A DNA stretch of 64,000 nucleotides from assembly GCF_013393905.1 (NCBI RefSeq), contig NZ_CP040275.1, positions 186,001-250,000 of the forward strand, in the 5' to 3' direction. The translations under genes and the position numbers were made by a program. A model generated the notes under the pieces. The model was not told the DNA's origin. It searched no databases and saw only the letters and a program-made list of their open reading frames with translations. The stretch comes from Nostoc sp. C052. Its GTDB lineage: Bacteria; Cyanobacteriota; Cyanobacteriia; Cyanobacteriales; Nostocaceae. Of this stretch, positions 24,906-33,474 are shown piece by piece; the first letter of the stretch is position 1; every line of letters begins with the position of its first letter.

Positions 24906-25078
24906 TAACTGTGGTATTGGACTGATTTTCGTCAAAGTATTCTTCCATCGGTGCAAAATATAAAAAGCAACGAAAAACCCCATCCTTCATACAGGTTGGG
25001 GGGATAGATAAAAAACATATATTCCATGATGACACAATTCAATATTTGTTCGACTGCTGTCAGCCTAGAGGTGGGGCA

Positions 25079-25669
25079 ATGAACAAACCACCATCTAGAC
25101 GCAAGAAAGTTATCCCTGGGTTATCTGGGGAACCAAAGCCAGCAACCGATTCTGCTCCCGAAAATACTTCTGAACAATACAACTCAGCCTCAGCAACGAT
25201 TACGGTGACGGCTGTTGAAGTAACAGAGTTGACCCAGGAAGAACAAAGCTTACGCCTGCATTTAGAACACCGTGTGGAGAGAGCATTTTTAGAGGCAGGT
25301 CAGGCGCTGATGGAGTTGAGAGACAAACGGCTATACCGTTCCACGCACCAGACTTTTGAAGAATACTGCCGCGATCGCTTTAATTATAGTCGTGACGCGG
25401 CTTACTTGAAGATTTCAGCTACTGTGGTTTATGAGAATCTTCAAAAGTTTTTGCCGACCATTGGTCGGCAAATTCCAATGCCGACCAACGAACGACAATT
25501 GCGTTTTTTGGCAAAAGCCGAGTTGGAACCTTCTGTGCAAGCGGATGTATGGCAGCAGGCAGTAAAGCAAGCTGGCAATAAGATTCCATCTGGTCGCATA
25601 GTGAAAGATGTTGTAGATAGGATACGCGAAAGGACGAAAGTACCCAATCCTTACCTGAGTTCGATGTAA
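25079..25669 (+). CDS. Plasmid-maintenance-type DNA-binding protein (ParB/KorB-like), 3' end cut by IS982
   Basis: The ATG at 25079 has gaggtggggca just upstream; a longer frame from 25046 is less likely. The 196-residue product has a basic start (MNKPPSRRKK) and a helical DNA-binding-like core (LRLHLEHRVERAFLEAGQAL, TFEEYCRDRFNYSRDAAYLKI, MPTNERQLRFLAKAEL). I recognise the core as a type frequent on cyanobacterial plasmids. Homologues continue after VPNPY into a further domain. Here the frame meets the left end of an IS982 element and stops within it (LSSM). The protein is therefore truncated and perhaps inactive. The 23-bp palindrome shared with 3618 lies inside its coding sequence. Confidence 0.65.
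   Translation: MNKPPSRRKKVIPGLSGEPKPATDSAPENTSEQYNSASATITVTAVEVTELTQEEQSLRLHLEHRVERAFLEAGQALMELRDKRLYRSTHQTFEEYCRDRFNYSRDAAYLKISATVVYENLQKFLPTIGRQIPMPTNERQLRFLAKAELEPSVQADVWQQAVKQAGNKIPSGRIVKDVVDRIRERTKVPNPYLSSM
25450..25472. repeat. 23-bp palindrome (11-bp arms), copy 2
   Basis: This is an exact copy of the palindrome at 3618-3640, here within the DNA-binding gene, where it encodes part of LPTIGRQ. A further tgccgacca occurs ten bases downstream. Confidence 0.75.
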
Positions 25670-26678
25670 AAAAATAAGCTATAAATCTTTTCTGATAAGA
25701 GTTACAGGATTTTATTAGGCTGAGGATTGTCAATAATTTTAAGCTATTGATAAATAATTTCTAGTTGACAACTTCAGTAAGTAAATTTTCCCAACAAAAT
25801 CCTAAGTAATATTACTAGCAACAATCAATATTGTCCCTAAGCTCTGAGAATAAACTAATTATTTATGAGAGAGGAATGGATAATGAAATTAGAAAAATTA
25901 TTTTGTGAAATAGATGATTTTTGTTTAATTTTTGAAGAAAGTTTTCATTTCTATTGCTATTGCATCTCAAAAGCAGCAAAGACAAAGAAAGAGTCAACTA
26001 TGTTTAAGTGAGTCATGACAATAATAGTCTATTTTCATCATTCTAGTTATCGAAATTTCAAGAGTTATTATCAACAGAATCTGGCAAAATATCATCAGAA
26101 AGAATTTCCGTGCTTGGTAAGTTATAACAGATTTGTCGAATTAATACCTGATATTTTAATGCCCTTAATCTTATACTTAAATTCTCGGAAAGGGAAAATC
26201 ACTGGCATCAGTTTTATTGATAGTACATCGATTCCAATTTGTCATCCAAAAAGAGCAAAAAGAAATAAAGTATTTTTGGGATTATCGGGGTGGGGAAAGA
26301 GTTCTGTAGCTTGGTATTTTGGGTTTAAACTTCATTTAATCATTAATGATCAAGGGGAATTATTAACTTTTCAAGTAACTCCTGGAAAAACAGATGATCA
26401 AGTACTAGTTCCGACCTTAACTCAAAGCAGGTTTAATTGCTTATACTTTTCAAGAGAAAAAACCCTCTTGAAAGCTAGATAAAAATGAAGTTGAAAATTT
26501 ACCTGCTTTATTAGTTTAGTTACTCTTTTCATTGAACTAAATTATTTAACTTAAATTTTCCAAAATAGCAGTTTTTGGATTAGTTTATTTTGACTATTCA
26601 TTGTCAATAAGAATGACTAATTGATAGAACATCGACTACGACTCATTTTTAAGCGTTTCTGTTATGTCGAACTCAGGT
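25653..26678. mobile_element. IS982-family element, internally deleted
   Basis: Perfect 12-bp terminal inverted repeats, ACCTGAGTTCGA (25653-25664) and TCGAACTCAGGT (26667-26678), define a 1026-base element. IS982 elements usually have ends of this type. No target duplication is evident, so flanking deletion may have followed insertion. The left end interrupts the DNA-binding gene. Confidence 0.8.
25883..26471 (+). pseudogene. IS982 transposase, frameshifted and internally deleted
   Basis: The start at 25883 gives MKLEKLFCEIDDFCLIFEE, a typical IS982 N-terminus. The reading then changes frame: QKQQRQRKSQLCLSE appears in another frame near 25965, and MTIIVYFHHSSYRNFK starts at 26015. From there the catalytic part is recognisable (SYNRFVELIPD, GISFIDSTSIP, GWGKSSVAWYFGFKLHL). 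After TPGKTDDQVLVPTLTQS the frame jumps to the normal C-terminus AGLIAYTFQEKKPS with its TGA at 26469. This means roughly a hundred codons, including later catalytic residues, have been deleted. It cannot encode an active enzyme. Confidence 0.8.
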
Positions 26679-26790
26679 GAAAAAGAATTGCGTTTGGAGA
26701 TGGAAGGCGAGATTGACTTTTGCCAGCGTAAGATTTAGAACCTGACACAGCAGTTAGAGACGATGTGAAAAATACAAGCCGTAGCGGGAG
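26679..26790 (+). pseudogene. Possible 3' remnant of the gene cut by IS982
   Basis: Immediately after the right IS982 end, the plus strand reads EKELRLEMEGEIDFCQRKI, a stop, and then NLTQQLET. This resembles the end of a coiled-coil protein. It may be the displaced tail of the gene at 25079 or of a neighbour. The internal stop shows decay. Confidence 0.3.
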
Positions 26791-26823
26791 CCGCAAGTTG
26801 TTAAATCAGTAAGAAGCAGGAAT

Positions 26824-26844
26824 CACACCACTTCTAGTGGTGTG
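26824..26844. terminator. Hairpin just after the methyltransferase stop
   Basis: Perfect 9-bp arms CACACCACT and AGTGGTGTG with a three-base loop lie nine bases beyond the minus-strand stop at 26854. A terminator or mRNA-stabilising structure is likely. There is no clear T-run on the minus strand. Confidence 0.5.
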
Positions 26845-26853
26845 AGGTTCAAG

Positions 26854-27666
26854 TTATGTTTCTAGCTTCCGGCCAACCATATACCACAAACCTACGGCAT
26901 AGCGAATGTAATTGAGTTCTGTAAAACCTGCTTTGGCGAACTCGTACTCGAAGTTAAAATGGATAAAGTCATCTAACCACGGTTCTTGAAAAGAAGCGTT
27001 CAGGGCATATTCACCACGATAGGTGTCAGCGTAGAGTACCCAACCTCCGGGTTTGGTGATCCGGTACATCTCTTTCAGAATCTTAGGTATCCATTCTTTA
27101 GGTGTTTCGTGCAAGAGTAGTGACGATGTAACAAGAGCGAAGGAGTTGTCAGGGTAGCCTGTGTGACGGGCATCCACCTGCTCAAACAAAGCCCGTTCAC
27201 TAAATCCAACCTTGTTAAACTTGTGCTTACTGATCACCAGCATATAAGGCGAAACATCAGTAATCCGAAAAGTGGACTGTGGAAACCGCCGTGCCAAGGC
27301 CAACGCTCCATCACCCGTACCTGCACCAAGCTCTAGCACCGTCTCAACAGAAGTGTCTTCAGGAATTAGCTCGGCCATTTTCTCGCGCAACTGCTGGCAA
27401 CTAACATTGTGGCTGAGGGGAATTATCGCATCCATAGCAGCATCCCAGGCTAAACACGATTGAGGGTTGGTATAGGCATCAGTGACACCATGAATGGGAG
27501 CGTGGATGTAGTCAGGGTAATATTCATGGTCAGTATGGTAGCCTTTGAGTTCCTCTACCCAATTAATTGAGGCATATTCCTGTATTACTAAGGGCATCGC
27601 TGCGTTAATACGTCGAATCACTTCGGTTCGATACACTTGTTTGTCCTGTGCGTTCCATCTCGGCAT
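26854..27666 (-). CDS. Class I SAM-dependent methyltransferase
   Basis: This 270-residue protein has motif I VLELGAGTGDGALA near residue 107 and an acidic residue in FRITDVSP. It also has FEQVDARHTGYPDNSFALVTSSLLLHE and the post-motif ITKPGGWVLYADT. These mark a soluble methyltransferase of the ubiquinone/menaquinone or small-molecule type. The first 80 residues are family-specific and contain WVEELKGYHTDHEYYPDYIHAP, possibly substrate-binding. GGAGATG precedes the ATG. It stands alone between mobile-element debris, so its substrate cannot be inferred from neighbours. Confidence 0.85.
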   Translation of the reverse strand: MPRWNAQDKQVYRTEVIRRINAAMPLVIQEYASINWVEELKGYHTDHEYYPDYIHAPIHGVTDAYTNPQSCLAWDAAMDAIIPLSHNVSCQQLREKMAELIPEDTSVETVLELGAGTGDGALALARRFPQSTFRITDVSPYMLVISKHKFNKVGFSERALFEQVDARHTGYPDNSFALVTSSLLLHETPKEWIPKILKEMYRITKPGGWVLYADTYRGEYALNASFQEPWLDDFIHFNFEYEFAKAGFTELNYIRYAVGLWYMVGRKLET

Positions 27667-28363
27667 AAATAAACATCTCCTACTTACAATCTTTGCTGGC
27701 CTTCCTATCCTCTAACTCTACGGTATACACACAAGTCGAGTTGGGAATCAAATGGAGCTAAAATAATGGAAAGTTATTGAACAGAATACATGCGTTAGTC
27801 GTCAGAATGACCGAAGAGGCAGGGGAGCAGGGGGCTCTTAGCAGAGGGAAAGATTCGCTCATTTGCTCTACCACGAGGATTTCTTGCCCCTAAATTTATT
27901 TATGGGGTTCTGCCCCCAGCTAAGAAGCCCCCTTTCCTCTTCAGTGACCGCATGAATTAGACCTGTCCGACTGGCGGATGAATAACCGATCCTTAATTAA
28001 AAATAGCCCCAAAAGCCCGTTTTGCTGAAACTTTTAAGAGGTGTGCCGCTTTGACTTGTGACATCTCTACTCTTTACCCCAACTGGATTTGAGGCATTTT
28101 GAATTACCCAAAAATCCAGTTGAAAAACAAAAGCGGCACGGAAAGCGGCCAAAAAAGGGATAAAAATGGCTCTAATTATTGCAGGGAGGGAGTTTTAGAA
28201 AATGGTGGCTGTGACACTAGAAATATAAGGGTTTCAGAAAAAGCGGCCCGATGTCACAACGAGAGAATAAGGGTTTTGAGCATTTTAAAATGTCACGGCA
28301 CACTTGATTTGTGACATCTGAAAAAGACTTCTTACAGAAGTCGGGTAAAGGGAAAGGGTTAAA
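27667..28363. other. Intergenic region with clustered short motifs and hairpins
   Basis: No supported gene. About 27815-27945 is a degenerate G-rich/C-rich hairpin of the R4 kind. In 28045-28320 the motif TGTGACA or its complement recurs at about 28057, 28209, 28251, 28290 and 28312. AAAGCGGC or its complement recurs at about 28045, 28130, 28143 and 28237. A left-end R2 fragment sits at 28325-28363, directly against the IS4 end. A 71-codon frame at 28099 runs through these motifs and is not called. Confidence 0.5.
28080..28122. repeat. Inverted repeat CAACTGGATTT / AAATCCAGTTG
   Basis: Perfect 11-bp arms are separated by 21 bases within the motif-rich intergenic region. This could form a stem-loop or bind a dimer. 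Confidence 0.6.
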
Positions 28364-29237
28364 GGGGAATGGCACTAAGAAAAGCTTTAAGCTATGCTCC
28401 GTAATGATTACAGGCATTTATGCGATTAAGGAGTCAAGGAGTAAGAGCGATCGCTATTTTTTGTAGGTGCTGTGAATGTAGGTGCTGTGAAAATCAGGGT
28501 AACGGTGAGGGTTGCCCCAAAAAATTTTTAGATAGGAAAAGCTTACTCGTCTGTGAAATACTTTTTTGAGGAGATTGCGACAAATTAGTTACTTGGTATA
28601 AGCCGAAAACTTGCCCAAAAGGATTGGATAAAGATGAATTTAATGCTTTACCTCCTTCCATAACTGTGCGAGAGATTTACTATTATATTGTTATTTCTGG
28701 TTTTCGGACTCAACAAGTTAGCTTAATTACTACTCTTTTAGATAAATCTTCTTATTCTACTCTGGAAATTGTTGGGCTTTACGGTAAACGCTGGGAGGTT
28801 GAGCTAGATTTAAGACATCTCAAAACTACCTTGGGTATGGATGTTCTCCGATGTAAAACGCCCCCAATGATACGCAAAGAAATTCATGTTTTTTTGCTAG
28901 CTTATAATTTACTTCGTAGTTTAATGTGGTCGGCTGGAACTACTTGCAGTACTCCTCCAAATCGCCTATCACTCCAAGGTACTCGCCACCATTTAATTAA
29001 CTTTATTCCCAAATTATTAGACGCAACTTCAACAAAACGTCTCCAAATTTATCGCAATGCAACTTAAAATTATTGCTCACAAGGCTGTTCCAGAAGGCCC
29101 AGGTCGTAGTGAACCACGAGTCCGTAAACGTCGCCCAAAAGCTTACCCCTTGATGACGAAATCCCGGCATGAATTACGAAAACAATTGCAAAGTGCTTAA
29201 CCCGCAAGTGTTTCGGCTTTTCTTAGTGCCATTCCCC
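28364..29237. mobile_element. IS4-family element remnant with intact ends
   Basis: A perfect 22-bp inverted repeat (GGGGAATGGCACTAAGAAAA plus GC at 28364-28385; complement at 29216-29237) encloses 874 bases. The interior keeps only the 3' part of the transposase. The ends may still be usable by an intact relative. Similar end sequence also occurs at about 31157-31175. Confidence 0.75.
28580..29200 (+). pseudogene. IS4-family transposase, C-terminal part, frameshifted
   Basis: The frame begins near DKLVTWYKPKTCPKGLDKDEF. It continues through ITVREIYYYIV, LYGKRWEVELDLRHLKTTLGMD (the Y-(2)-R-(3)-E-(6)-K signature region) and TRHHLINFIPKLLDAT to a stop at 29065-29067. The normal end is found in the next frame (QLKIIAHKAVPEGPGRSEPR, stop at 29198-29200), so there is one frameshift near 29060. 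The N-terminal half with the first catalytic aspartates is missing. Confidence 0.8.
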
Positions 29238-29631
29238 TATACCTTTGGAAAGATTTAGTAGAACTTATACAAATTTGATATTTTCAAACCCTTGCTAAAA
29301 CATGATTTCAAACAGCGTAGTGTCATGTTAATAACACTTGGCTAGCAAGTTACAAGAAAACTAAATAGAGCTTATACACAGAACTAAACTTCTATCAATG
29401 TATAAATTCTGCCAATTTAAATACTGCTATGTAAGCATCACCATCGAATCAAATGTTTCTATTAAGTTAACAAAGGATAAAAGAATGACTACTAGGCTTG
29501 ACTGTGCCGAAACGGGTAATTTGTACGCTAAGAAAACCTAAAAAACCTGAAATCCTTAACTATCAACAGTTTCATAAAGTGTCATCCGAATACAGCGAAT
29601 CCAAACAAGATTCAATCCAAGGAATATTATC
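29238..29631. promoter_or_regulatory. Upstream region of the exported-protein pair
   Basis: About 390 AT-rich bases follow the IS4 end. No gene is supported; a 62-codon frame at 29498 overlaps the next gene and is discarded. The promoter of the gene at 29632 should lie here. The ribosome site is AAGGA at about 29619. Confidence 0.45.
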
Positions 29632-30105
29632 ATGTCCTACAGCAACTTCTCGCGTACTACTTCAGCTATTGTACTTGCAACGTTAGTCGGCATATCCATG
29701 ACCCTCGCTCCATCTGCTTATGCTAAACGCGGTGCCAAAAAGACTCAAGTTGATGATCGACACAACATTACCCATCCCCATGAAAGTGCAACTCGTTGGT
29801 TAAATACCATGAAGCAGACGCGAGTAGCAGAACTATTCGGCACAAAAAAAGGTTTAGTCGGTCATGTCCAACAAATTCAAAATGAGATTAATCGCGTCAA
29901 CAAAAATCTCAACGGTAAAAAAGGTCAAGAGGTTACTGAATACATAACTGCGCTCAAATCACTTAGAACATCAATCATTGCAAGTGCTAAAGGTGCAAAA
30001 TTCGATTTCAATAAATTTGATATTCAGTTCTCCCCTTTGGGATCTGATCTGTCTTTGGCACGCCAGACAGGCAAATTATCAGTAGACGGTAGACCTGTGC
30101 AATAA
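29632..30105 (+). CDS. Small exported protein, function unknown
   Basis: The 157-residue product has a Sec signal peptide (about 1-31, ending PSAYA before KRGAKK). The 126-residue mature protein is basic and helical (TRWLNTMKQTRVAELFGTKKGLVGHVQQIQNEINRVNKNLNGKKG) and contains no cysteine. It is followed 168 bases later by another small exported protein and then by a truncated third gene on the same strand. I do not recognise the family. The helical, lysine-rich character would suit a matrix, adhesion or peptide-type secreted protein, but that is a guess. Confidence 0.7.
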   Translation: MSYSNFSRTTSAIVLATLVGISMTLAPSAYAKRGAKKTQVDDRHNITHPHESATRWLNTMKQTRVAELFGTKKGLVGHVQQIQNEINRVNKNLNGKKGQEVTEYITALKSLRTSIIASAKGAKFDFNKFDIQFSPLGSDLSLARQTGKLSVDGRPVQ

Positions 30106-30273
30106 CGCACTATCATAACTTTGATGAGTTGTAGTGTAAGTATCTCTTTAAAATGATATTTACAAAGTCAAAATACTTGCACTACATCACATTTTTCGTT
30201 GCGACTTCGGATTGAGATCATCGCCAAGCAAAAACTTGACTAATACACAAATATATATAGTGAGGTAAATCTG

Positions 30274-30783
30274 ATGAATTCTAAAAGAATATTTTTTGGT
30301 TTGTTATCTCTAACCGTGGTACTAACACCACTAGCAAGCCTTAAATCTGCAAGTGCATTAGAGCAGTTTAACAATCAAGCAATCGCCAAAGCTAATTTAA
30401 TCGCTCGTGGTGGTGGTGGTGCAGGAGCGGCAGGTGAGTTAGGAATTAGCGCGGCTCAATTGGGAATAGAAATTAACAATTTAGTTGTTGGTAGCCAAAA
30501 TCGTGAAGGATTCGTCAAGGGAATGATGGAAAAAGCTACTTTTGCGGCAGGTAGTAAGTACAGCGTGATGGTTTTTAACATGAGCCAACCTTATGATCAT
30601 AATTTGAAAAATGTCAAGTTTTTTAAGCAAACAAATTATCAAGGCGTTCCTTATGGTATTTGGATCTTTAGAGATGGTAGCTTTGTTAATAAAGGGGATG
30701 GTGGATTTATTAACTGGGCTTTTAATGGAAATTTCAAAAGATCCGGAAATCAAGGACACACCGTGACTTTCTCTAAACGCTAA
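30274..30783 (+). CDS. Small exported glycine-rich protein, function unknown
   Basis: The 169-residue product has a signal peptide (about 1-28, ending SASA). The mature N-terminus carries a glycine/alanine run (ARGGGGAGAAGELG). The C-terminal about 85 residues look like a compact beta fold rich in aromatics (YSVMVFNMSQPYDH, YGIWIFRDGSFVNKGDGGFINWAF). No cysteines. GTGAGG lies about 11 bases before the ATG. It forms a same-strand series with 29632 and 30841. A bacteriocin-like or surface function is possible, but no motif proves it. Confidence 0.7.
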   Translation: MNSKRIFFGLLSLTVVLTPLASLKSASALEQFNNQAIAKANLIARGGGGAGAAGELGISAAQLGIEINNLVVGSQNREGFVKGMMEKATFAAGSKYSVMVFNMSQPYDHNLKNVKFFKQTNYQGVPYGIWIFRDGSFVNKGDGGFINWAFNGNFKRSGNQGHTVTFSKR

Positions 30784-30840
30784 ATTGAAATCCAAACAAG
30801 ATTTCAAAAAAGGCAAGTTAATTTCTCAGGAGAACCAATC

Positions 30841-30927
30841 ATGTCCATTGTGAAAAATTTCATTGCTCCATTTCTCACGACCAAATCATCTCTGGGAACA
30901 ATCAGCAAATTGCACGACTCTCCCTGA
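30841..30927 (+). pseudogene. Start of a third small gene, cut off by an R2 repeat
   Basis: The ATG at 30841 has CAGGAGA at good spacing, and the frame encodes 28 residues beginning MSIVKNFIAPFLTTK. The TGA at 30925-30927 abuts or overlaps the first base of the R2 repeat (AGACTTCTTGCAG). The gene therefore appears interrupted by the repeat; no continuation was found beyond it. Confidence 0.5.
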
Positions 30928-31234
30928 GACTTCTTGCAGAAGTGGGGTAAAGGGGAAAGGATGGAATTTTCCCTTACCCTTTAACCGAATGGCACGCTTG
31001 TTAACGGCGAATCCATTATTTATAAGGCTTTTGGGTGTGGGGAGTGTGGGAAGCGTAAAGCCTGCGGCATAGCTTCTCGTAGAGAAGAAAGCATAAATTC
31101 TCTTTCCTCCCACACCTCCCACACTTCCCACACCCACTCCAAGCAACGGTTTCACATGAGTCTTAGTGCCATTCCCCTTTAACCTTTAACATGCACCCCA
31201 ACCGGAAAGCAAAAGTTACTTTTGCAAGATGTCT
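30927..31234. repeat. Composite R2 element with nested repeat
   Basis: The left end AGACTTCTTGCAGAAGTGGG at 30927 and right end ttgcaagatgtct ending at 31234 match R2. The interior, from about 30983 to 31175, is a second element. It starts aatggcacgcttgttaa and ends tcttagtgccattcccc, with a long hairpin of gtgtggggagtgtggg against cctcccacacttccc. Confidence 0.65.
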
Positions 31235-31526
31235 CTGCATTATGTCGCTGACAGCGCACTTGCTCACGAACGCCTTTCAGCATTGCTTGCCATACTTTGG
31301 TTATCCGCCAATCTCGAAAATAATCATAAACTGTTTTCCAAGGTGGAAAGTCATGGGGCAGTAATCTCCAAGCACAGCCACTGCGTTGAATATAAAAGAT
31401 TGCATTGATGATTTCTCGTATGTTGACTTTGCGTGGACGACCACCTGGTTTAGCAACAGGAATCAACGGCTGAATAATTTCCCATTCTCTTTCTGTTAAA
31501 TCAGTATCGTATGGTTTTCGTCTCAT
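31179..31526 (-). pseudogene. IS5-family transposase, N-terminal fragment
   Basis: The frame begins MRRKPYDTDLTEREWEIIQPLIP, the usual start of the DUF4096-type IS5 transposases. It continues with GGRPRKVNIREIINAIFYIQRSGCAWRLLPHDFPPW to about codon 97. The remaining residues (SCKSNFCFPVGVHVKG) are encoded by the R2 repeat, so the catalytic C-terminal half is missing. Outside the start, ttttcagacatcctc at 31561-31575 looks like the surviving IS end. Confidence 0.8.
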
Positions 31527-31576
31527 GTGTTCACTCTAGCGCACGAGCTAAACTTTATACTTTTCAGACATCCTCT

Positions 31577-31740
31577 TAATAAAGCTTTGCCACTGGCGCT
31601 ACGAATCAGACTCACAAACGTGTTGTAAGCCAACCCACTAATCCGGCTAATTCCTCGCAAACTGGTTCCTTCACTATGGGCTTAGAGGACTTGCTGAATT
31701 TTCTCTGGACTATCGGGAGAAAACCAAGTCTCTGGTGTTG
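31577..31740 (-). pseudogene. IS1-like transposase N-terminal fragment
   Basis: Read on the minus strand, a stretch reads TWFSPDSPEKIQQVL, a stop, then AHSEGTSLRGISRISGLAYNT, and FVSLIRSASGKALL. This matches the helix-turn-helix part of IS1-like cyanobacterial transposases. It has an internal stop and no catalytic domain. Confidence 0.55.
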
Positions 31741-32164
31741 AAGTGAAAGCGGATCAAGAGGGCGTTCGCGTAGCGTCTCGTAGAGAAGGTTCCGCTGCGT
31801 CTGTCCCCAGCGCTGAAAAATGGTCGCATGAGGCGATTGTAGCGAGGTCAAATATACAACCAGAACGTATGCAGAAACTCATGCGTTGCGGGAAATTCGG
31901 GGGAGAATCCGGGGTTTGAGTTCTTGCAAGAGTGCTGGAATGATGACCCTGCGAAAGCAGATTGTGATCAAGAAATTGCTGGCGAAGTTTCCGCAGTGGG
32001 GGATTGCGATTGTGGACGGGGTGCTGATTGATTGGAATGGGTGAGCTAGCGGTAATAAATCGTAGCCATACCGCCATTTCATATTTACTAGGAGACTTCA
32101 TCATTTAATAATACTATACTGATTACGAACGCCTCGATAAAATTTTTCCTAAAAGCTTTTATTT
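31741..32164. other. Debris region without an intact gene
   Basis: It contains ggcgttcgcgtagcgtctcgtagagaa repeat sequence and a plus-strand protein-like run (ALREIRGRIRG, TLRKQIVIKKLLAKFPQWG) ending near 32043. That run has no start and is probably a relic of unknown origin. The promoter of the hydrolase at 32165 should lie at its right end. Confidence 0.4.
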
Positions 32165-33157
32165 ATGAAACAATTTGTTGCGATTGCTGCGAGTATATTT
32201 GTTTACTTTTGTTTTGCTCATTTAGTTCAAATATCTCAGGCTGATTCCAAAAACTTTGAACAAGATAATTGTACTTCCAGATTGTTAACAAAAGGAGAGG
32301 GTTGTTTTATCTATCAAGTTAAAGATGCTGATTTGTCTATTCCTGTGTATTATTATTTGCCGAATAGATTGAATTCAAATACTCAAATACTATTTGCTAT
32401 GCATGGAGAAAAACGTAATGCTAAAGATTATATAAGTGATTGGAGAAAAATCTATAATTCCAATAGTGATAGCCAGACAAACTTTATCGTACTTGCCCCC
32501 CAATTTGCACAAAATAACTTTCCCGGATATGCTAGTTATAACCTGGGGAATATGTTTACAAAATCTCTGAAGCTACTAAAATCTCAAGACCAATGGGTAT
32601 TTTCGGACATTGAAAATATTTTTGATTTTGTGAAGAAAAGTGAAAAACTTCAGTTAAGTACTTACTATATATACGGTCATTCTGCTGGAGCGCAATTTGT
32701 ACATCGGATGGTTATTTTTATGCCTCATGCACGGATCAGAAAAGCTGTTGCTGCGGAAGCTGGTTCCTATACTGTCCCTGACAAATATATGGAGTATCCC
32801 TGTGGCTTGAGAAAACAAACTGGAAATCAACTGCCACCTGTGGAATTAAAAACGGCGTTCAGCACACCAATGACTATAATTTTGGGTACGAAAGACAATA
32901 AACCTCTCTCAGGTGAACATGATACTTATACTTGTGATGCCAAACAAGGTTCTAATCGTTTGAATCGTGGGGAATATTTTTACACTCAGGTGAAAAGAAT
33001 TGCTAATTCCAGAAAATATAATTTGTCATGGACTATTAAAAAAGTTACTGCTGCTCACATTGTTGCACATACAAATCCTCCCATTGAAGATCCGATGCTG
33101 GTATCTTGTGCAGCTCTCGAATTTTTTCCCAATTTCAAAGGTATTAATTGCAACTAA
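32165..33157 (+). CDS. Exported alpha/beta-hydrolase, esterase-like
   Basis: The 330-residue protein has a signal peptide (about 1-26). The fold signature is an oxyanion-side FAMHGEKRNAKDY and nucleophile elbow GHSAGAQ (Ser near residue 174). A probable acid follows in GTKDNKPLSG and a C-terminal histidine in AAHIVAHTNP. This resembles polyhydroxybutyrate-depolymerase or feruloyl-esterase-like secreted hydrolases. Cysteines near both ends could form disulfides outside the cell. It is not in an operon. The substrate is unknown. Confidence 0.8.
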   Translation: MKQFVAIAASIFVYFCFAHLVQISQADSKNFEQDNCTSRLLTKGEGCFIYQVKDADLSIPVYYYLPNRLNSNTQILFAMHGEKRNAKDYISDWRKIYNSNSDSQTNFIVLAPQFAQNNFPGYASYNLGNMFTKSLKLLKSQDQWVFSDIENIFDFVKKSEKLQLSTYYIYGHSAGAQFVHRMVIFMPHARIRKAVAAEAGSYTVPDKYMEYPCGLRKQTGNQLPPVELKTAFSTPMTIILGTKDNKPLSGEHDTYTCDAKQGSNRLNRGEYFYTQVKRIANSRKYNLSWTIKKVTAAHIVAHTNPPIEDPMLVSCAALEFFPNFKGINCN

Positions 33158-33168
33158 TATTTCTCACT

Positions 33169-33474
33169 TCAATACATATATTTCGTTACTACTTCAAAAG
33201 CTACTAATTGATCACCAAAAGAAGCACTCCCAAGAAAACTAGAAAAATTTTCTAGCATCCAACCGAAACAAATATGTTTTTGGGTTCGCCAATCGTATCT
33301 GTCTTCTATTGTCGGGATTGTATTAGCTTCAACAATTTCCCCTACCCAGTAGCCCAACACACTGATGCCAAACAACATAGCGCTGACGATGGATAATTTA
33401 GCGATGACTTTGAGAATGCAATTGGCTTTTATTAGGCAGTGTTTGAAAGGATTGTCTGTGACGAAACAAAACAC
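33169..33474 (-). CDS. Doubtful membrane ORF, possibly a remnant
   Basis: A 101-codon frame from a GTG has one hydrophobic segment (KLSIVSAMLFGISVLGYWVG) and an unremarkable C-terminal half. The first codons overlap, in another frame, the end of the AAA-ATPase fragment at 33463-33572. No homologue was recognised. It may be a short membrane protein starting at an internal Met, or a gene remnant. Confidence 0.25.
   Translation of the reverse strand: MFCFVTDNPFKHCLIKANCILKVIAKLSIVSAMLFGISVLGYWVGEIVEANTIPTIEDRYDWRTQKHICFGWMLENFSSFLGSASFGDQLVAFEVVTKYMY

Noticed and set aside
24774..24983. 69-codon minus-strand frame
   Set aside because: Runs over an R3 fragment and has no support as a protein.
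28099..28314. 71-codon plus-strand frame
   Set aside because: Composed of the clustered short motifs; no ribosome site or family.
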